From assembly GCA_963931925.1 (NCBI GenBank), contig OZ007581.1:18352399-18416398 (forward strand): DNA of 64,000 bases, given 5' to 3'. The DNA comes from Onchidella celtica (taxonomy: Eukaryota; Mollusca; Gastropoda; Systellommatophora; Onchidiidae). This document shows, piece by piece, positions 46,385-57,809 of this stretch (its first letter is position 1; each line of letters starts with the position of its first letter). A program made the position numbers and the translations under genes. A model generated the notes under the pieces. The model made no database searches. It was not told where the DNA came from and saw only the letters and a list, made by a program, of their open reading frames with translations.

Positions 46385-46568
46385 TCACATTGAAATCACA
46401 TGAAGATTAATCAAGTGAACTGATTTAATACTGTGTAAAATAAGTTTCTCCTTTGCAGCCTCACCAACATCCCTATACATTAGGGCAGAAGCCGCTAAAA
46501 TTGGGTGGTTGTGCTCCCACCTCAACTCCACAACTGTGGGCCATCCTGGCATATATGGGTCATTTGTG
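46385..46568 (-). CDS. Exon 3 (3' end uncertain) of a MULE-type FLYWCH/FAR1-like gene
   Basis: A strong acceptor (GCTCTTTTTCAG) precedes STNDPYMPGWPTVVELRWEH, then NHPILAASALMYRDVGEAAK. The H-x-H motif (EHNHP) followed by ALMYRDV closes the zinc-binding domain found at the N-terminus of MULE-derived SWIM proteins. It enters in phase 2, which fits the exon at 46993-47117 (AG plus C gives Ser). The open frame runs to 46385 but the donor was not fixed. Downstream transposase/SWIM exons were not found to the left, where hAT and LINE debris lies. Confidence 0.68.
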
Positions 46569-46992
46569 CTGAAAAAGAGCAATTGATAAAATGTCCTGAT
46601 TTATCCAGAGCCTCCTCTATGATATACATGTCAACTGTTGACAGTGCAGCTTCAAACAGTAATCACTGTGCAAATTGTGGAAACCACAGCATGCTTTAAA
46701 ATGTTTGTTGTTTACCAAGTGCAAGCTCTGGTCTGAACCGTGTCTTGACAAAATTAAAAAAAGAAAAAAAAAACACAGCCCAGCATCTCTCACTTCAGTT
46801 GCCACTGTTATAGAAATTTGAAACAAAACTGATTCTAAACTTAAGGCATAGCTGGGCTGCTTTGTTTAGCTCTGAATTTCTATGTTGACACAATTGATAG
46901 AAAATGGTACAATTTCAAAAGGAACATTATTTTTATTAGTTCTGTCCATTATCATTTAGTACAATGAAATATTGCAGTGGCTCTGAACTCAC

Positions 46993-47117
46993 CTGCTTTT
47001 TTCCTTCACTTTTTTCACTGTTACAGCCATCATGGCTGTACACCCAGTTTTCTTTGAAGCTTTTGTAGATTTTGAGACCTTGATTGAGGAGCTGCCATGT
47101 TGACAATAATAGACTTT
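46993..47117 (-). CDS. Exon 2 of the MULE-type FLYWCH/FAR1-like gene
   Basis: The 125-bp exon lies between CAAACTTTCAG and GTGAGTTC. It encodes KVYYCQHGSSSIKVSKSTKA and KKTGCTAMMAVTVKKVKEKS. The Cys-x-His and later Cys are the zinc-ligand pattern of FLYWCH/FAR1-like domains (YxCQH...K.TxCxAxM). It enters in phase 0 and leaves in phase 2, matching its neighbours. Confidence 0.75.
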
Positions 47118-47118
47118 C

Positions 47119-47686
47119 TGAAAGTTTGAAAGATTTAAGAATTTAGAAACAAAAAAAAAAACGGGGGGGGGGGGGGGGGGGGACACTACTCTTGCTTGAC
47201 TGGTAATGAGAATCAGGTAGCCTACCAGACAACAGTGATATGTTAATAATGGCAAAGCGCAGTCTTAAAAAGAATAAATGACATCCCCTCCAATAATTAT
47301 AAATGAGAATAATATATTTATTTATTTTAATTTGGTCACACTTGCCTAGATTAAATTCTGTAAAATGTACACAACATTATGCTGGACTAAACATAATTAC
47401 ATTTGATTCCTTATAAACCAAAGTGGAATTGAAACAAAATACACCAACTTCAGTTGGTTAGGTTTAAATTTTATTTTAATTTTTAGAAAAATAAAAAATT
47501 CAAAACTAAACTTGATTCGTGTTATCATTCGCATCCAAAATAAAGAGAAAATACTGATTCGACACTGGTAATAAATTCAGTTTCGTATGGGATGTTACCA
47601 TGGATGTTATAATACATCAATTCCAAAATGATTCAACATAGCCGCTACTGTCTTAACTGACAACCAACACATAAAATTAAACAAAC
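47119..47686. other. Intron of the MULE-type gene
   Basis: AT-rich, with a G-run at 47163-47182 directly after an A-run. Nothing coding. Confidence 0.55.
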
Positions 47687-47891
47687 CTTGAAGGCGATAC
47701 GTTGTCCAAGAACCTTTCTGACTCTGCCAACACGAAAGGTGGTAAATGGGAATGACTGAAATATATCCAACCATTCAGTCACTCGCTCTGTCTCTGTCTT
47801 CTTTGATTTAATAACAGCATGGAAATGCTCAGGATGTGCCTGAAGTTCTTCGTAAGCACTAACTTGATATTCATATCCATCTGGAAGGATG
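47687..47891 (-). CDS. Exon 1 seen of the MULE-type FLYWCH/FAR1-like gene
   Basis: After an acceptor reading TTTCTAAAATCCATACAG the exon encodes ILPDGYEYQVSAYEELQAHP, then VTEWLDIFQSFPFTTFRVGR and RKVLGQRIAFK before a GTTTGT donor. LP-x-GYE and W-x-x-x-F-x-x-x-S...T-x-R are typical of the region preceding the zinc-binding part in MULE/SWIM proteins. Exon phases 2 in and 0 out agree with the next exon. The start codon lies further right, beyond or inside the MITE region, and was not found. It may be host-domesticated or a MULE transposon. Confidence 0.7.
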
Positions 47892-48266
47892 CTGTATGGA
47901 TTTTAGAAAAACAAATATGAAATTTTGCAACTTAGAAGCCAGCCCCAGTCCCCTTTTCCCATTTTAAGACCAAACCATTCACCCAATTGGCCTATTCCAA
48001 TTTAATATTGTTTAGTGAATCTGTACTTGTGTGTTAGTAGGCCTACAGATTTTGTATCCAAAAAACTGAAATCTATAATTAGGCGTTGTTGGTTGAACAC
48101 AGAATTTTGTGATCCAAATCAACTGCCAAGGCCTAGCTCTGCACTTGAGGCTACACTACAAAACCCTTATTAGGTTTATATCCAGCTCGATCTAGATTTC
48201 TACGTGTGCCTAGATTTTCTACAACATTTTTTTTGCAAGCTAGCGCAAACGTAGGAAACCTTGGCA

Positions 48267-48601
48267 TAATCCTATTTTAGCGTCCAATATTCAAAATTCG
48301 GATTTATCGTAATCGGTCGAATTTATCGAATCTGTCCTATATATTTTTTCGGTACTTATTAATTTTGTTAGTTTTATCAATTTAAACTCACAACACATGG
48401 AATGGTCAGATGGACCGGGGGGGGGGGGGGCGTGAGGGTCTAGTCAGTTTGTATCAATGGGCGGTAGTCAGATTGACTACTCAGGCGAAAGGGGGCTGGG
48501 GTAGTTGTGTTAGTTTCTGGTCTTTGGCGCTCCTTCCCTATCTAAATTATACCAAGTACGATTATTTGAGATTTTGAATATTGGACGCTAAAATAGGATT
48601 A
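48267..48601. mobile_element. Tc1/mariner-type MITE
   Basis: TA-flanked inverted ends of about 30 bp (ATCCTATTTTAGCGTCCAAT and the complement, ATTGGACGCTAAAATAGGAT) enclose 335 bp. The interior 48410-48500 is the reverse complement of part of the MITE at 42332-42879. Confidence 0.8.
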
Positions 48602-48817
48602 TACTGGAAACCTTCACAATTAGATCTAAATTTGAATCAAAATACATGCAGATCTTGTTACATCTAGATCTATCTTTACCTTGACTTAGGGCCTAGGCTA
48701 CATCTAGATTTTTTCCTTTTGTCCCTTGTAATTATTAATATAAAAAGTATTCTTCGAGGTGCAAAAAAAGGACCTGGATCTAGACACATTTTAACACTAA
48801 GAATGAATGTTCAATGA

Positions 48818-49384
48818 ATGTTTACAATAATTAGCAATTTGGAATTTGTGCAAAGAAAACCTTTTTATGGCAAACATACCTCAAGACGAGTAGCTGTGAA
48901 TGCACAATACGCCATGTTTCAGAAAAAGCAACTCGACAGGTCAAGGGCAGAGGGTTTCCCCTCCGCATTTCCGGGGGTTCGGAATGACGTCATACCGGCA
49001 GGCTTACGGGAAACCCGGCGATATCCGCGGTTCTGCGCCCCGCACATCTGGAACTCACTGCCAAAATCATTGCGGGAAGCATCTACCGAGTCAAAATTCA
49101 AAACTGGTCTAAAAACCCACCTTTTTAAAAAACACTTTCAGTTGTGAAGTCTCATTCCCAATCCATTTATTTTCTCATTTCACTTTAATTTTGCTGTTTT
49201 ATCGTTTAATTTCTGTCTTATTGTATGTTATGTGTGTGTATCTATGTATACAATGTATGTATAGCAGAGAGAGAGGGTGCGAGAGAGAATGAGAGAGAGA
49301 GAGTGAGTTGCAGATAGAGAGAACACGACTTTCTGTAAAGCGCCTAGAGCAAACGGTTTGGATTGGGCGCTATATAAATGATCT

Positions 49385-49410
<26 letters not shown>
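48818..49410 (+). pseudogene. L2/CR1-like LINE 3' end
   Basis: FCAPHIWNSLPKSLREASTE and FKTGLKTHLFKKHFQL are the classic C-terminus of L2/CR1-like LINE proteins. The stop at 49145 is followed by a CT/GA-rich 3' UTR, the hairpin-like AAAGCGCCTAGAGC...GGGCGCTATATAAATG and an (ATT)n tail (49380-49413). The part before about 49035 holds the palindromic segment also found inverted at 44153-44268. The copy is 5'-truncated. Confidence 0.85.
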
Positions 49411-49415
<5 letters not shown>

Positions 49416-50000
49416 CTGCCATTTCATCCGTCCTTTCGGTCACAGTATTTCTTGTAAGAGAGTCTATTTCCTGGAATGCTCTCACTTCATCGGGAGGGGT
49501 TGGGCGGGGGAAAGAGAAAACAGTTTCTGCTACTTTTTAGCTGTGCCCAGTTAAGGACGTTGTTGTTATGTTTGTTTATTGTTACACCGGTGCGCTTTCG
49601 AGTGTGCAAGCAGTCCAAGTGATTTTCCGTGTTTGTGATGTACGGTTTTTTGATAAACTGATTAGCATCGACGCATTTGAAAACTGTACTTGTCGCTGGC
49701 AGCACGTTTGACATGCCTGATGTAGGATTATACAGACATTTAATATGGGCTACCTTTCTGATGGGACAGTCTAATAGTCCATGCAAAATGGCCTTCAAGT
49801 GTTGAAACATCAAAGCTTTATCGTACAGGCTACATTCACCATACTAATGGCCGTCAAAGGCGTGCCAAAGAGGGGTGGAGCTAAGCATACGAAACGTATA
49901 CAAAAGGAGGCAGTGGTTGAAGGACGGGGGGGGGGGGGTTAACAAATAAAGAGGCCAAAGTAGGGAGTACGTACATTATGCCTTCAAGCTATAAGTGTTG
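49411..50000. other. Unassigned stretch
   Basis: No coding motif that I recognise. A G-run lies at 49926-49938. Confidence 0.45.
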
Positions 50001-50195
50001 ATATGAATCTTACAGCACAAAGTGTTACTTGGAAAGCCTCTTGTGTGCACTGAACTGGTAAAACGAACCTGTAAGTTGAATGAAGATCATGGCAAACGTA
50101 GAAAAGACGGAAGCTTTCCATCTCTGGGCTCTTCGCCAGGCTGAAAGAAATGAAGAAAGTGACTGGCATTATATTTTTGAGATAGCCAGACAAAC

Positions 50196-50227
<32 letters not shown>

Positions 50228-50367
50228 GTGTACAGGCTGAGACAGACAGACAAAAGGGTAGAAGACAGACCGACAGACTGACAGATAGATAGATAGATAA
50301 GTAAAAAGGATAGACAGGCAGACAGACAGACAGACATACATACAGACAAACAGACAGACAGACAGAC

Positions 50368-50442
<75 letters not shown>

Positions 50443-50455
50443 TAAATAGACAGAT
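50001..50455. repeat. Dispersed repeat with CAGA/GATA microsatellite
   Basis: The left part matches 40520-40600 (CACTGAACTGGTAAAACGAA, GGCAAACGTAGAAA). It grades into GA-rich then (CAGA)n/(GATA)n to 50455. ORFs on both strands here are repeat artefacts. Confidence 0.8.
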
Positions 50456-50534
50456 TTTTATTACAAAAATCTCCACAAGCAAAACTACATTTTTACTTAC
50501 GAAGTTGAGTATTGTTTTAGTTACTACTGAAACA

Positions 50535-50895
50535 TACTTTGACCTCAACTCCCTCATACAGATGTTATGGTGAACGATCATTCACATATATTGGCCCCTT
50601 AATGTGGAACAAGTTACCTATGGAACTGAGACAAACAAAATAATTAGTAAGTTTCAAAAGGCAGCTAAAGCATTTTTTGTTCCAGCAGGCTTATTTTTCT
50701 TGACTTACCTGAGGGGAGAGAGCATGTGATAGAAGGAGTGAGAATGTGATGGGAAGAGAGAGAGAGGGGGGTGGGGAGAGGGAGTGTGGGAGAGAGAGGA
50801 ATGAGTTTTTATTACTTGTAAAGCGCATTGAGCATTTATTGGAAATGCGCTATATAAATGTAATTTATTATTTATTATTATTATTATTATTATAT
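50535..50895 (+). pseudogene. Second L2/CR1-like LINE 3' end
   Basis: YGERSFTYIGPLMWNKLPME and the following KFQKAAKAFF correspond to the LINE C-terminus. They are followed by GA-rich sequence, GTAAAGCGCATTGAGC, ATGCGCTATATAAATGTAA and an ATT-rich tail (50866-50893). It differs enough from the 48.8-kb copy to be another subfamily. Confidence 0.78.
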
Positions 50896-51505
50896 AAATA
50901 AAGACTATTTTCTTTGTTCTTTTAACCCTGTCTGTCAACTTTTCTTTTTGTGTGCTTTTCTGTGTCCTTGTAGCATTTTTTTTCCTTTAGTGTTGTTTGA
51001 TTTTATAAGAATCATTCGACTTACGTTTGCCATTATCTTCGTATATTTTCAATTGATAAAAAACAAAACAAAACAAACAACCGAAACAAAACAACTAACA
51101 AAAAAAAAACACGAACTGATTCATTCATGCGGGTTTGGAAGTTTTTGGACTGCTGTAGTTTATTCGCACGTTATTCTTTCATTATCGCCCCGGTACAACA
51201 ATATTGGTCTTTTTTTTTCGAAATACTATTTTAGGTCAGGTTCAGAGTGTGCGGACTTAGGGATAGTCCTAGGATTTCAGAACAATGTAGTAGGAATAAT
51301 TTTTATAGCGATTACCTATGGTAAACAGTGTGATGTAAATTGTCAGTTCCTGTTCCAATTACCTAGCCATAATCATTTTCTTGGGTTTGAAATAGCAGTT
51401 TCTTCAAAAACTGTTGATAGGGGACCCTAGTAATTTATATAGTAAGCTATAGATGAACACACCGCAGCTCGATAGTTTCTGTGTTCGGCTTAGTAATTAG
51501 ACTAC
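50896..51505. other. Unassigned stretch
   Basis: An ORF at 50948-51430 reads through (CAAAA)n repeats and has no motif. Nothing else is supported. Confidence 0.45.
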
Positions 51506-51506
51506 A

Positions 51507-51812
51507 GTGGCCGGTTTCATGAAAAATGCCCAACCCATGGGACAGACGTTGGTGCCTAAACGGCCTGGGTGTGCCCAACTAGGCGGGTACTTGATGTAAC
51601 CCAAGGGCGCGTTTCATGAAATGTATCCACACCCAAGACCCACTACACCGTGTAGTGGGTCTTGGCCCACACCAAAGAGCTTAAAGTTGCCCACACTTGT
51701 GCCTAATAGGGCGTTTGCTCAGCTGACAGTTACACACTTATTTTTAGAAGGAGCATCAAGTGGCCCAAGACCCACTACACGGTGAAGTGGGTCTAGGATG
51801 TGGCCAGTGTTG
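51507..51812. mobile_element. Foldback/MITE-like repeat with perfect hairpin
   Basis: CCGGTTTCATGAAAAATGCCCAA (51511 onward) and GCGTTTCATGAAATG (51609) occur here and again at 52327 and 52419. The hairpin CAAGACCCACTACAC-CG-TGTAGTGGGTCTTG lies near 51634-51665, and an imperfect second one lies at 51765-51795. Confidence 0.65.
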
Positions 51813-52319
51813 AACTGCGGTGAAACTCTCTACCGCAACCGTTAAACGTTCTCGTCACGTAGTCAAGCGTCATGTAAATTAGGATAACCCAATCATAACT
51901 CGTTTTAAGAAACAATAAATTAATCAGAAAGACTGCACATTGTGTTCCGAAGTTGAGAATAGGACGCGGCAAGCGCATGCGATTAGAATTCGTCGGTTGG
52001 TAAGAGGTTTGGCAGTGAAGAAACGAGCCTTGAGTAATCAAGAATAATACTGTGCGCTGGCTAAGTCTCGGCCGTGGCTGGATGAAAAATGTGAATATTA
52101 ATTAGATCAAAATGCTGACCTGAGTAGGAGAGGAAAAGAAAGAAAGGGGTGTGTTCGTCCGCACGTGGATGATGATACAAGCAAATTATTATTGTGTGGT
52201 GTGGGAAAAAAATAGAATTGGGTCGACCTATGACGACGGGAAAGGGGCTCGGTTGATTCGAGTGGACGAGTAGATCTAACGAACAAATCGACGCACTGTG
52301 TGGGCATGGAAATCTATAG

Positions 52320-52460
52320 GAAATCTGTGGCCAGTTTCATGAAAAGTGCCCAAGGCAAAGTTCCCACCCAAATATGGCGAAAACAGGCCCATGGTTACTT
52401 GACACGGCTGGGCAGCGTTTCATGAAATGCGCCCCGTCAGTTTTGGGCGGTCCCTTGGGA
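52320..52460. repeat. Related GTTTCATGAAA repeat fragment
   Basis: GGCCAGTTTCATGAAAAGTGCCCAA and GCGTTTCATGAAATGCGCC match the repeat at 51.5 kb. Confidence 0.6.
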
Positions 52461-52479
52461 CACAGATCCTGGGACAGCT

Positions 52480-52860
52480 AAAGAGTAGGCCAGAATGGAC
52501 CTCTCTGGGCCGCCTTTTAAAATAAAAAAAAATTCAACCTTAAAAAAAATATTAAAAAATTCAACCTTTATTAAAGCATAAACGCATTAAAAAAACAGCT
52601 TTTTCAAATAGCTACAACATCAAAAGCAATTGACGCCCCTGGACCACCTTTAAAAATTTTGAAAATTCCCTGGACCACCTTTTAAAATTTTTAAAAATTC
52701 ACCCCCTATAAACACATAAAAATTTAAGCTTTTTTGTTTTCCAGTCTGACAAAAAGACGCACGCCCCTGGACCTCCTTTTACAATTTTAAAAAATTCAAC
52801 CTTAAAAAACATATAAAAAAATTCACCCCCTATTAACACGCCCCTGTGCCGCCTTTTAAA
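52480..52860. repeat. Degenerate tandem repeat
   Basis: CCCCTGGACC(A/T)CCTTTTAAAATTTT followed by AAATTCA(A/C)CC recurs at least five times with variable spacing. Confidence 0.7.
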
Positions 52861-53763
52861 ACCTTTACACCGACGAAGCTTACATGGCCTGTAATCACTC
52901 CAAAACCTGCAGATAGGACAAAGTTATCAAGTGTGAAGTAGAGGGAACATAACATAATCCCACAGTCACGCTGATCCGTGACCTGTGTCGAATAACGAAC
53001 AGTTTGGCCGTCTTCCGTTTCATAGAAATTCTGTTTCGTTTTCGCGATCCATATTCGACAATGCCTGGGCTGTTCGGTCCTGTTGATCCTGTGATTTTTT
53101 TTTACCATCACGTAGTTCTGTTTTTACGGATGTGTGACATCCTGTTGTCAAGGATCAGTAAACCATGTTTTAACTGAATGTGTTGATTTCACGCTTACCC
53201 GGAAAAGTCTCTAAGCTTGCGGATCCATAAAAGAATTATTTCTAACGTGGACCCACAGCACGTCTTGTCCTGTCTAATGAAGACTGAAATCTACAAGGTG
53301 ATTAAAAAGGTTTTGTCTTCACACACTGACAAAATTCCTTCTAGAATTTTACAAAACACATTGGAACTTTACAGATAAAACAATTTTACCCGGAACTTCA
53401 CAAAATATGTGAAATTTCAATTAATGAAAACCTGAGTATCAATCCCCCCCCCCCCCCCTCCCAATAGATAAACAAAAACGTGAACGGTGCAGACTGGCCG
53501 TCATCATGCCAACACGACGTTTAACTCAAACGCAAATTCACAAACTTTATTGAGCTGTCCGAAACTGAAAGTACTGTAAAGACAAATAAGTAAGGGACTG
53601 GAACCGTGGAACTGCGACATAGTGAGGAAGTTAAGTCATGTGGCGACATAAATGAGCATGCAGATGGAGATAATTATACATGCCATCATGAAAATAATAA
53701 TAGGTGGTGTAGTTGATGTGAAGAGCATGCGTTGATAAGTTGTGCGGTCGAGCAGCCGCACGC
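52861..53763. other. Unassigned stretch
   Basis: The minus-strand ORF 52833-53111 has no recognised motif. A C-run lies at 53446-53458. Nothing else is supported. Confidence 0.45.
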
Positions 53764-53775
53764 TTTACAGCAGAG

Positions 53776-53879
53776 TCAAAATTGGGCAAAAAAGAAAAAA
53801 GTTGTATGTAGGAAAACCTTGCGTGAGAAATAAAACCCAAACGATACAAAGTTTTTCTGTGGTTTTTATGATATTTCGT
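53776..53879. mobile_element. Tiny Penelope 3' end with internal inversion
   Basis: 53776-53851 is the reverse complement of 17381-17454. The next 28 bases are the direct copy of 17486-17513 (the element's extreme 3' end). A 12-bp duplication TTTACAGCAGAG flanks the insert (53764-53775 and 53880-53891), so it is one complete insertion event. Confidence 0.85.
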
Positions 53880-53892
53880 TTTACAGCAGAGC

Positions 53893-54270
53893 ATGGTTCG
53901 CATAGGGCAATACTCGTGCATACAGCCCTACCTAAGCAATCGCATGGCCTCTTATAGAAGTAGCATCAACCTAATTACTGACAGAGGTGAATTGCTGTGC
54001 CCAGCCAAGGGATTTTTGGCTGCCAATTGTAATGTTACAAGTTTGACACAACCAGAGACCATGTGTAGTTGGTATAATCAAAGATACGACAAGTTAGAAC
54101 ATGCTCTTCTTCGCAAGCGTTTCATCTCACATGGGACTATATTGAATGAAACTGAAAGCTATTCGAGTTGGAGTTCCGTTATGTGCGATCTGAGAAGCCA
54201 CAGAGGAAAGTCGGTTTCGATTTGTCCCTCGTATAAATATTCTGTGGTCGTCCGTTGTCTGATCTTTTGA
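53893..54270 (+). CDS. Unassigned ORF, Cys-containing
   Basis: 125 codons. The middle has regularly placed Cys (ELLCPAKGFLAANCNVTSL, MCSWYNQ, VMCDLRSH, SICPS) and two N-glycosylation sequons, as in an extracellular exon, but no family is recognised. The first codons overlap the duplicated target of the Penelope insertion, so the true start, if any, is further in or is an acceptor. It may be non-coding. Confidence 0.25.
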   Translation: MVRIGQYSCIQPYLSNRMASYRSSINLITDRGELLCPAKGFLAANCNVTSLTQPETMCSWYNQRYDKLEHALLRKRFISHGTILNETESYSSWSSVMCDLRSHRGKSVSICPSYKYSVVVRCLIF

Positions 54271-54374
54271 TTTGGGGTCTGAGTTTGGAGAAGACCAGAG
54301 AATATTGCAGAATAGTAGCAGAGTAGAGTGATGTTAGTTTTCACAGTAAGTGAAAGAAAACTGCATATTACAAC

Positions 54375-54614
54375 ATGGAATTGCCCTGCAAAGATAAAGT
54401 TCTACTGATATTTGTTTTAACTTTATTCTTTTACGTTAAGGATTCAAAAAAAGTAAGAAAGTTCAGACTACACGAATATGACAATTTTATTTATTATACA
54501 AGGTATGAAATTTGGAAGCTCAGGAAAGTAAGGAAACCCTTAATGATCCAATCCAATAGTTGTAATGTCAGCTTGGATCAAAATGGATCAAAATGTTATC
54601 AGTCTTCATCCTGA
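54375..54614 (+). CDS. Unassigned small ORF with a signal-like N-terminus
   Basis: The 79-residue frame starts MELPCKDKVLLIFVLTLFFY, a plausible signal or anchor segment, then becomes basic (KKVRKFRLHEYD). The ATG context ACAACATGG is good. There is no homology I recognise and no other support. Confidence 0.25.
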   Translation: MELPCKDKVLLIFVLTLFFYVKDSKKVRKFRLHEYDNFIYYTRYEIWKLRKVRKPLMIQSNSCNVSLDQNGSKCYQSSS

Positions 54615-55467
54615 ACAATGTCCCAGATTTCTAATATTCAGTGCAAAAGATTGTCTGATTTCACATTCTTGTTATTTTGATGGATAATAATACAAAAAAA
54701 AAAGCAGCTGATAATGTACCTGATGAAAAGCAACAACAACAAAACAGTCGAATGTGAGTATAACACAATAACACAATAGTGGAAAATCAATAGGGGGGGG
54801 GGGGGAGCGTGGGACTTGGGTGTGGGGTGTGGGAGGAATTTTCACCGAAATCTTAATTTCATAGTGTTAATTTAACTGTAGAGATGAAGTGTTGTTTGTT
54901 TATATTTTGCCCCTGCGATCCTTTCTCTTCGACGAACACATGACGTCATCACTTCCTGCGCGATGTGTTCATTATTACCCATGCGCAAACTATTGCCGTT
55001 ATTTTCATGACTAGTGACGGGGTGCGGATGGCACCAAAGCGCAAAGGGGGCGCAGTGAGGCTTATCTAAAAACAAACAAGCAACAACAACAACAAAATAA
55101 AACTAAAGGAACGGGCAAAGTGAAGCAGACCCATTATAATCACCCAAAACTGAAACTAATAAACAGATTTATCCAGGGCCGGGCCGGGGGCGTGATTTTT
55201 TTCCGTACGGGATTTAGCAAATTCAGGAGCGGGGCAGCAACACACTCCCATACACAGCTCATCGGCTAAGGGATTTCTCGTCCTATCGAACAGGAATTGG
55301 AGACTTGGGAATGGTGGGAAATATTTATATATACATATTTTTTTTTTGAGTTTGTTTGTGTCCTTGAATTTTGCCTTCGGTCCTTTTCATCACGAACGCA
55401 TGAGTCTATGACGTCATCTTTTGACTTGGGGGGGGGGGGGGCTGCACTAGATCAAATACGCTGAGTC
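54615..55467. other. Unassigned stretch
   Basis: G-runs at 54793-54806 and 55429-55441. No coding motif. Confidence 0.5.
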
Positions 55468-55472
55468 GACTT

Positions 55473-56711
55473 TGTCACGAGTGGAGTGAGTGCAATTAAG
55501 GGGATTGCTACAGAGCGGGTGTAGAATAAGAAGAGCTCACGACAGACGGATAGGAAAAGACGTGAAAGGGGAAGAGTAAAAATAACTCATGCAGACAAGT
55601 GGGAAAAGCGTGCGTGTATGAGTGGTGTGGAAGTCTGAATGAGGCGAAAGCGCTGGATTACTAGCACTGCAAGTTAGAAGGTCCTACGGATCGGACCTGT
55701 GAATAAGAGCCCATCGGGCGGACATAAAGGGAAGCAGTCGAGAAGACTAGTGAGAGTCTTTCCAGTTATGACTGGTATGTAGAACGTTGATTGATTATTA
55801 TGATTGATGTATTATATTATATTCGTCTATTACCATGATGTGAATAAGTATATGTGAGGAATGTGGAAGTCCTTGATATTGGATATAGCAATGTGCGCCA
55901 CGAGCGATAGATGGAAGTGAGTTCATGGATTTGTAGCGCGAGTGAGTAGTGTGTACTCCGATGGAAGGGTGTTACCGTAAGATGTGTGGTGAGTGAAAGG
56001 TGAACTAGTGTGTGTACGTTTCATGGGTTGTAAGGAGAGGTGGAGTGAATAGAAATGGTAGGGTATTATACCAATGTAATGTTATTCTTGTAGGTGTCGG
56101 GGACGGGCCGCAGAGCCACCTCGATGAGCACAGGGGATAGGCCAGCATAGGGCCGGAGGCCACACATAGGCCAGAAGTGAGGCTGTCAGTGCAGGACAGT
56201 GGAGGCACATAAAGTCGTGGCAGTCAGGCCACGGACAGGGACGTAGATATGAGAGTGAATGAGATACTATATTGTTGCCATGTTGATAGGCTAGTGAACT
56301 GATACTATGTTGTTGCCATGTTGATGGCTATGGAAATAATAATGTGTTATTGCCCTGCTGAGGTGCGAGGGGAATGCTAAGGGGTATGACAATAGGAAGG
56401 TGATATTGAGAGACTGCGGTGCCAGTAAATTATTAATGTGCTATTAAGACCCTGAGGGAGAGGCTGAGGCCGAAGTGCCTTTAGGAGTAACTACCGGATT
56501 GTGGATCCGAGGGAGAGTGTGTGTGAGAATAAGGCCGTTGTACGGCAGTGCATTTCAATAATATAATGTATGTAATTGCGCTATTATATGTATAATTATG
56601 TTTAATAAATGTGTGAGTCTGATGGGTTGTTCTGTTAAGTGTTAAACTTGTTGGTTCGTGATTGTTGTCCTGTCATAAACTATTACATCTCCCAGTCTGG
56701 GATTTGTGACA
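55473..56711 (+). mobile_element. Solo LTR of the 4.7-kb gypsy family
   Basis: It begins TGTCACGAGTGG and ends GGGATTTGTGACA, 1239 bp, flanked by GACTT (55468-55472 and 56712-56716). About 50 extra bases near 55540-55610 and scattered changes mark it as another subfamily or older than the copy at 4.7 kb. There is no internal sequence. Confidence 0.93.
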
Positions 56712-56716
56712 GACTT

Positions 56717-57072
56717 GTCCTGGAGCCCACAGGCGTTTTGTATGCTGTTGACAATAAGTCTTACATTCTTTCATACCCTACATAATAGGCCGCTTTCCCC
56801 CCCCCCCCCCTTTTGTCTTTTGTATTTAATTGAACCCTTCGTAGAACGGGACAGTTACAAATGTAATATGATGGTAATTATGACATAAATCGCGTTTCCA
56901 CAGGTTTTCTTGGTTGGTATAATTGTATGTTATTTCATCCAGTTTTCTGTGCAGCAGGTAAAATAACTAGCAGCTTCACAGTTTGTAAGCCAAGTATGAC
57001 TGTCTTGCCTTGACTGCCCTACCTGATATAGAACTACTTATGAATGTAGTCCCTCTTCTCTCCTCCCTCTTC
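56717..57072. other. Unassigned stretch
   Basis: C-run at 56799-56811. Nothing coding is recognised. Confidence 0.5.
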
Positions 57073-57534
57073 TTGCCTCGACTGGACTGCCTTTGGTATC
57101 TGTTTACGAGTGTGGTCTCTACCCCCTTGTATTGCCTCGACTGGACTGCCTTTGGTATCTGTTTACGAGTGTGGTCTCTACCCCCTTGTATTGCCTCGAC
57201 TGGACTGCCTTTGGTATCTGTTTACGAGTGTGGTCTCTACCCCCTTGTATTGCCTCGACTGGACTGCCTTTGGTATCTGTTTACGAGTGTGGTCTCTACC
57301 CCCTTGTATTGCCTCGACTGGACTGCCTTTGGTATCTGTTTACGAGTGTGGTCTCTACCCCCTTGTATTGCCTCGACTGGACTGCCTTTGGTATCTGTTT
57401 ACGAGTGTGGTCTCTACCCCCTTGTATTGCCTCGACTGGACTGCCTTTGGTATCTGTTTACGAGTGTGGTCTCTACCCCCTTGTATTGCCTCGACTGGAC
57501 TGCCTTTGGTATCTGTTTACGAGTGTGGTCTCTC
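57073..57534. repeat. 59-bp tandem array, eight near-identical units
   Basis: The unit TTGCCTCGACTGGACTGCCT...GTGGTCTCTACCCCCTTGTA repeats every 59 bp without visible change. All three plus frames are open because the unit has no stop in any frame and 59 is not a multiple of three, so the long ORFs are artefacts. A partial unit resumes at 57809-57830. Confidence 0.95.
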
Positions 57535-57809
57535 ATCATCATCATCATTGCCTTTCTCACCCTGGATCAGGGTATAGGCCACCAACAAACACTTTCCATC
57601 CCTCTCTATCATGGGCCAGTCTCTTTACATTATTCCAAGTCTTTCCGCTTCGTTGCACATCATTTTCTCTGGCTCTTCTCCACGTTCCGCGCGGCCTTCC
57701 TCTTGATCTCTTGCCCTGGGGATTCCAATCCAATACCTTCTTCGTGATGCTGTTTCCTGGCCTCCTGAGAGTGTGGCCGATCCATCTCCATCGCCTCCTA
57801 CCAATTTCC
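57535..57809 (-). mobile_element. 3' piece of the RTE-type LINE inserted in the tandem array
   Basis: The reverse complement matches 16462-16736 with only a few differences, including the triplet-repeat end (CATCATCATCAT at 57535-57548). It interrupts the 59-bp array, which continues after it. No clear target duplication is seen. Confidence 0.92.

Noticed and set aside
49984-50581. Minus-strand ORFs of 121 and 164 codons
   Set aside because: Mostly CAGA/GATA microsatellite and GA-rich repeat translation.
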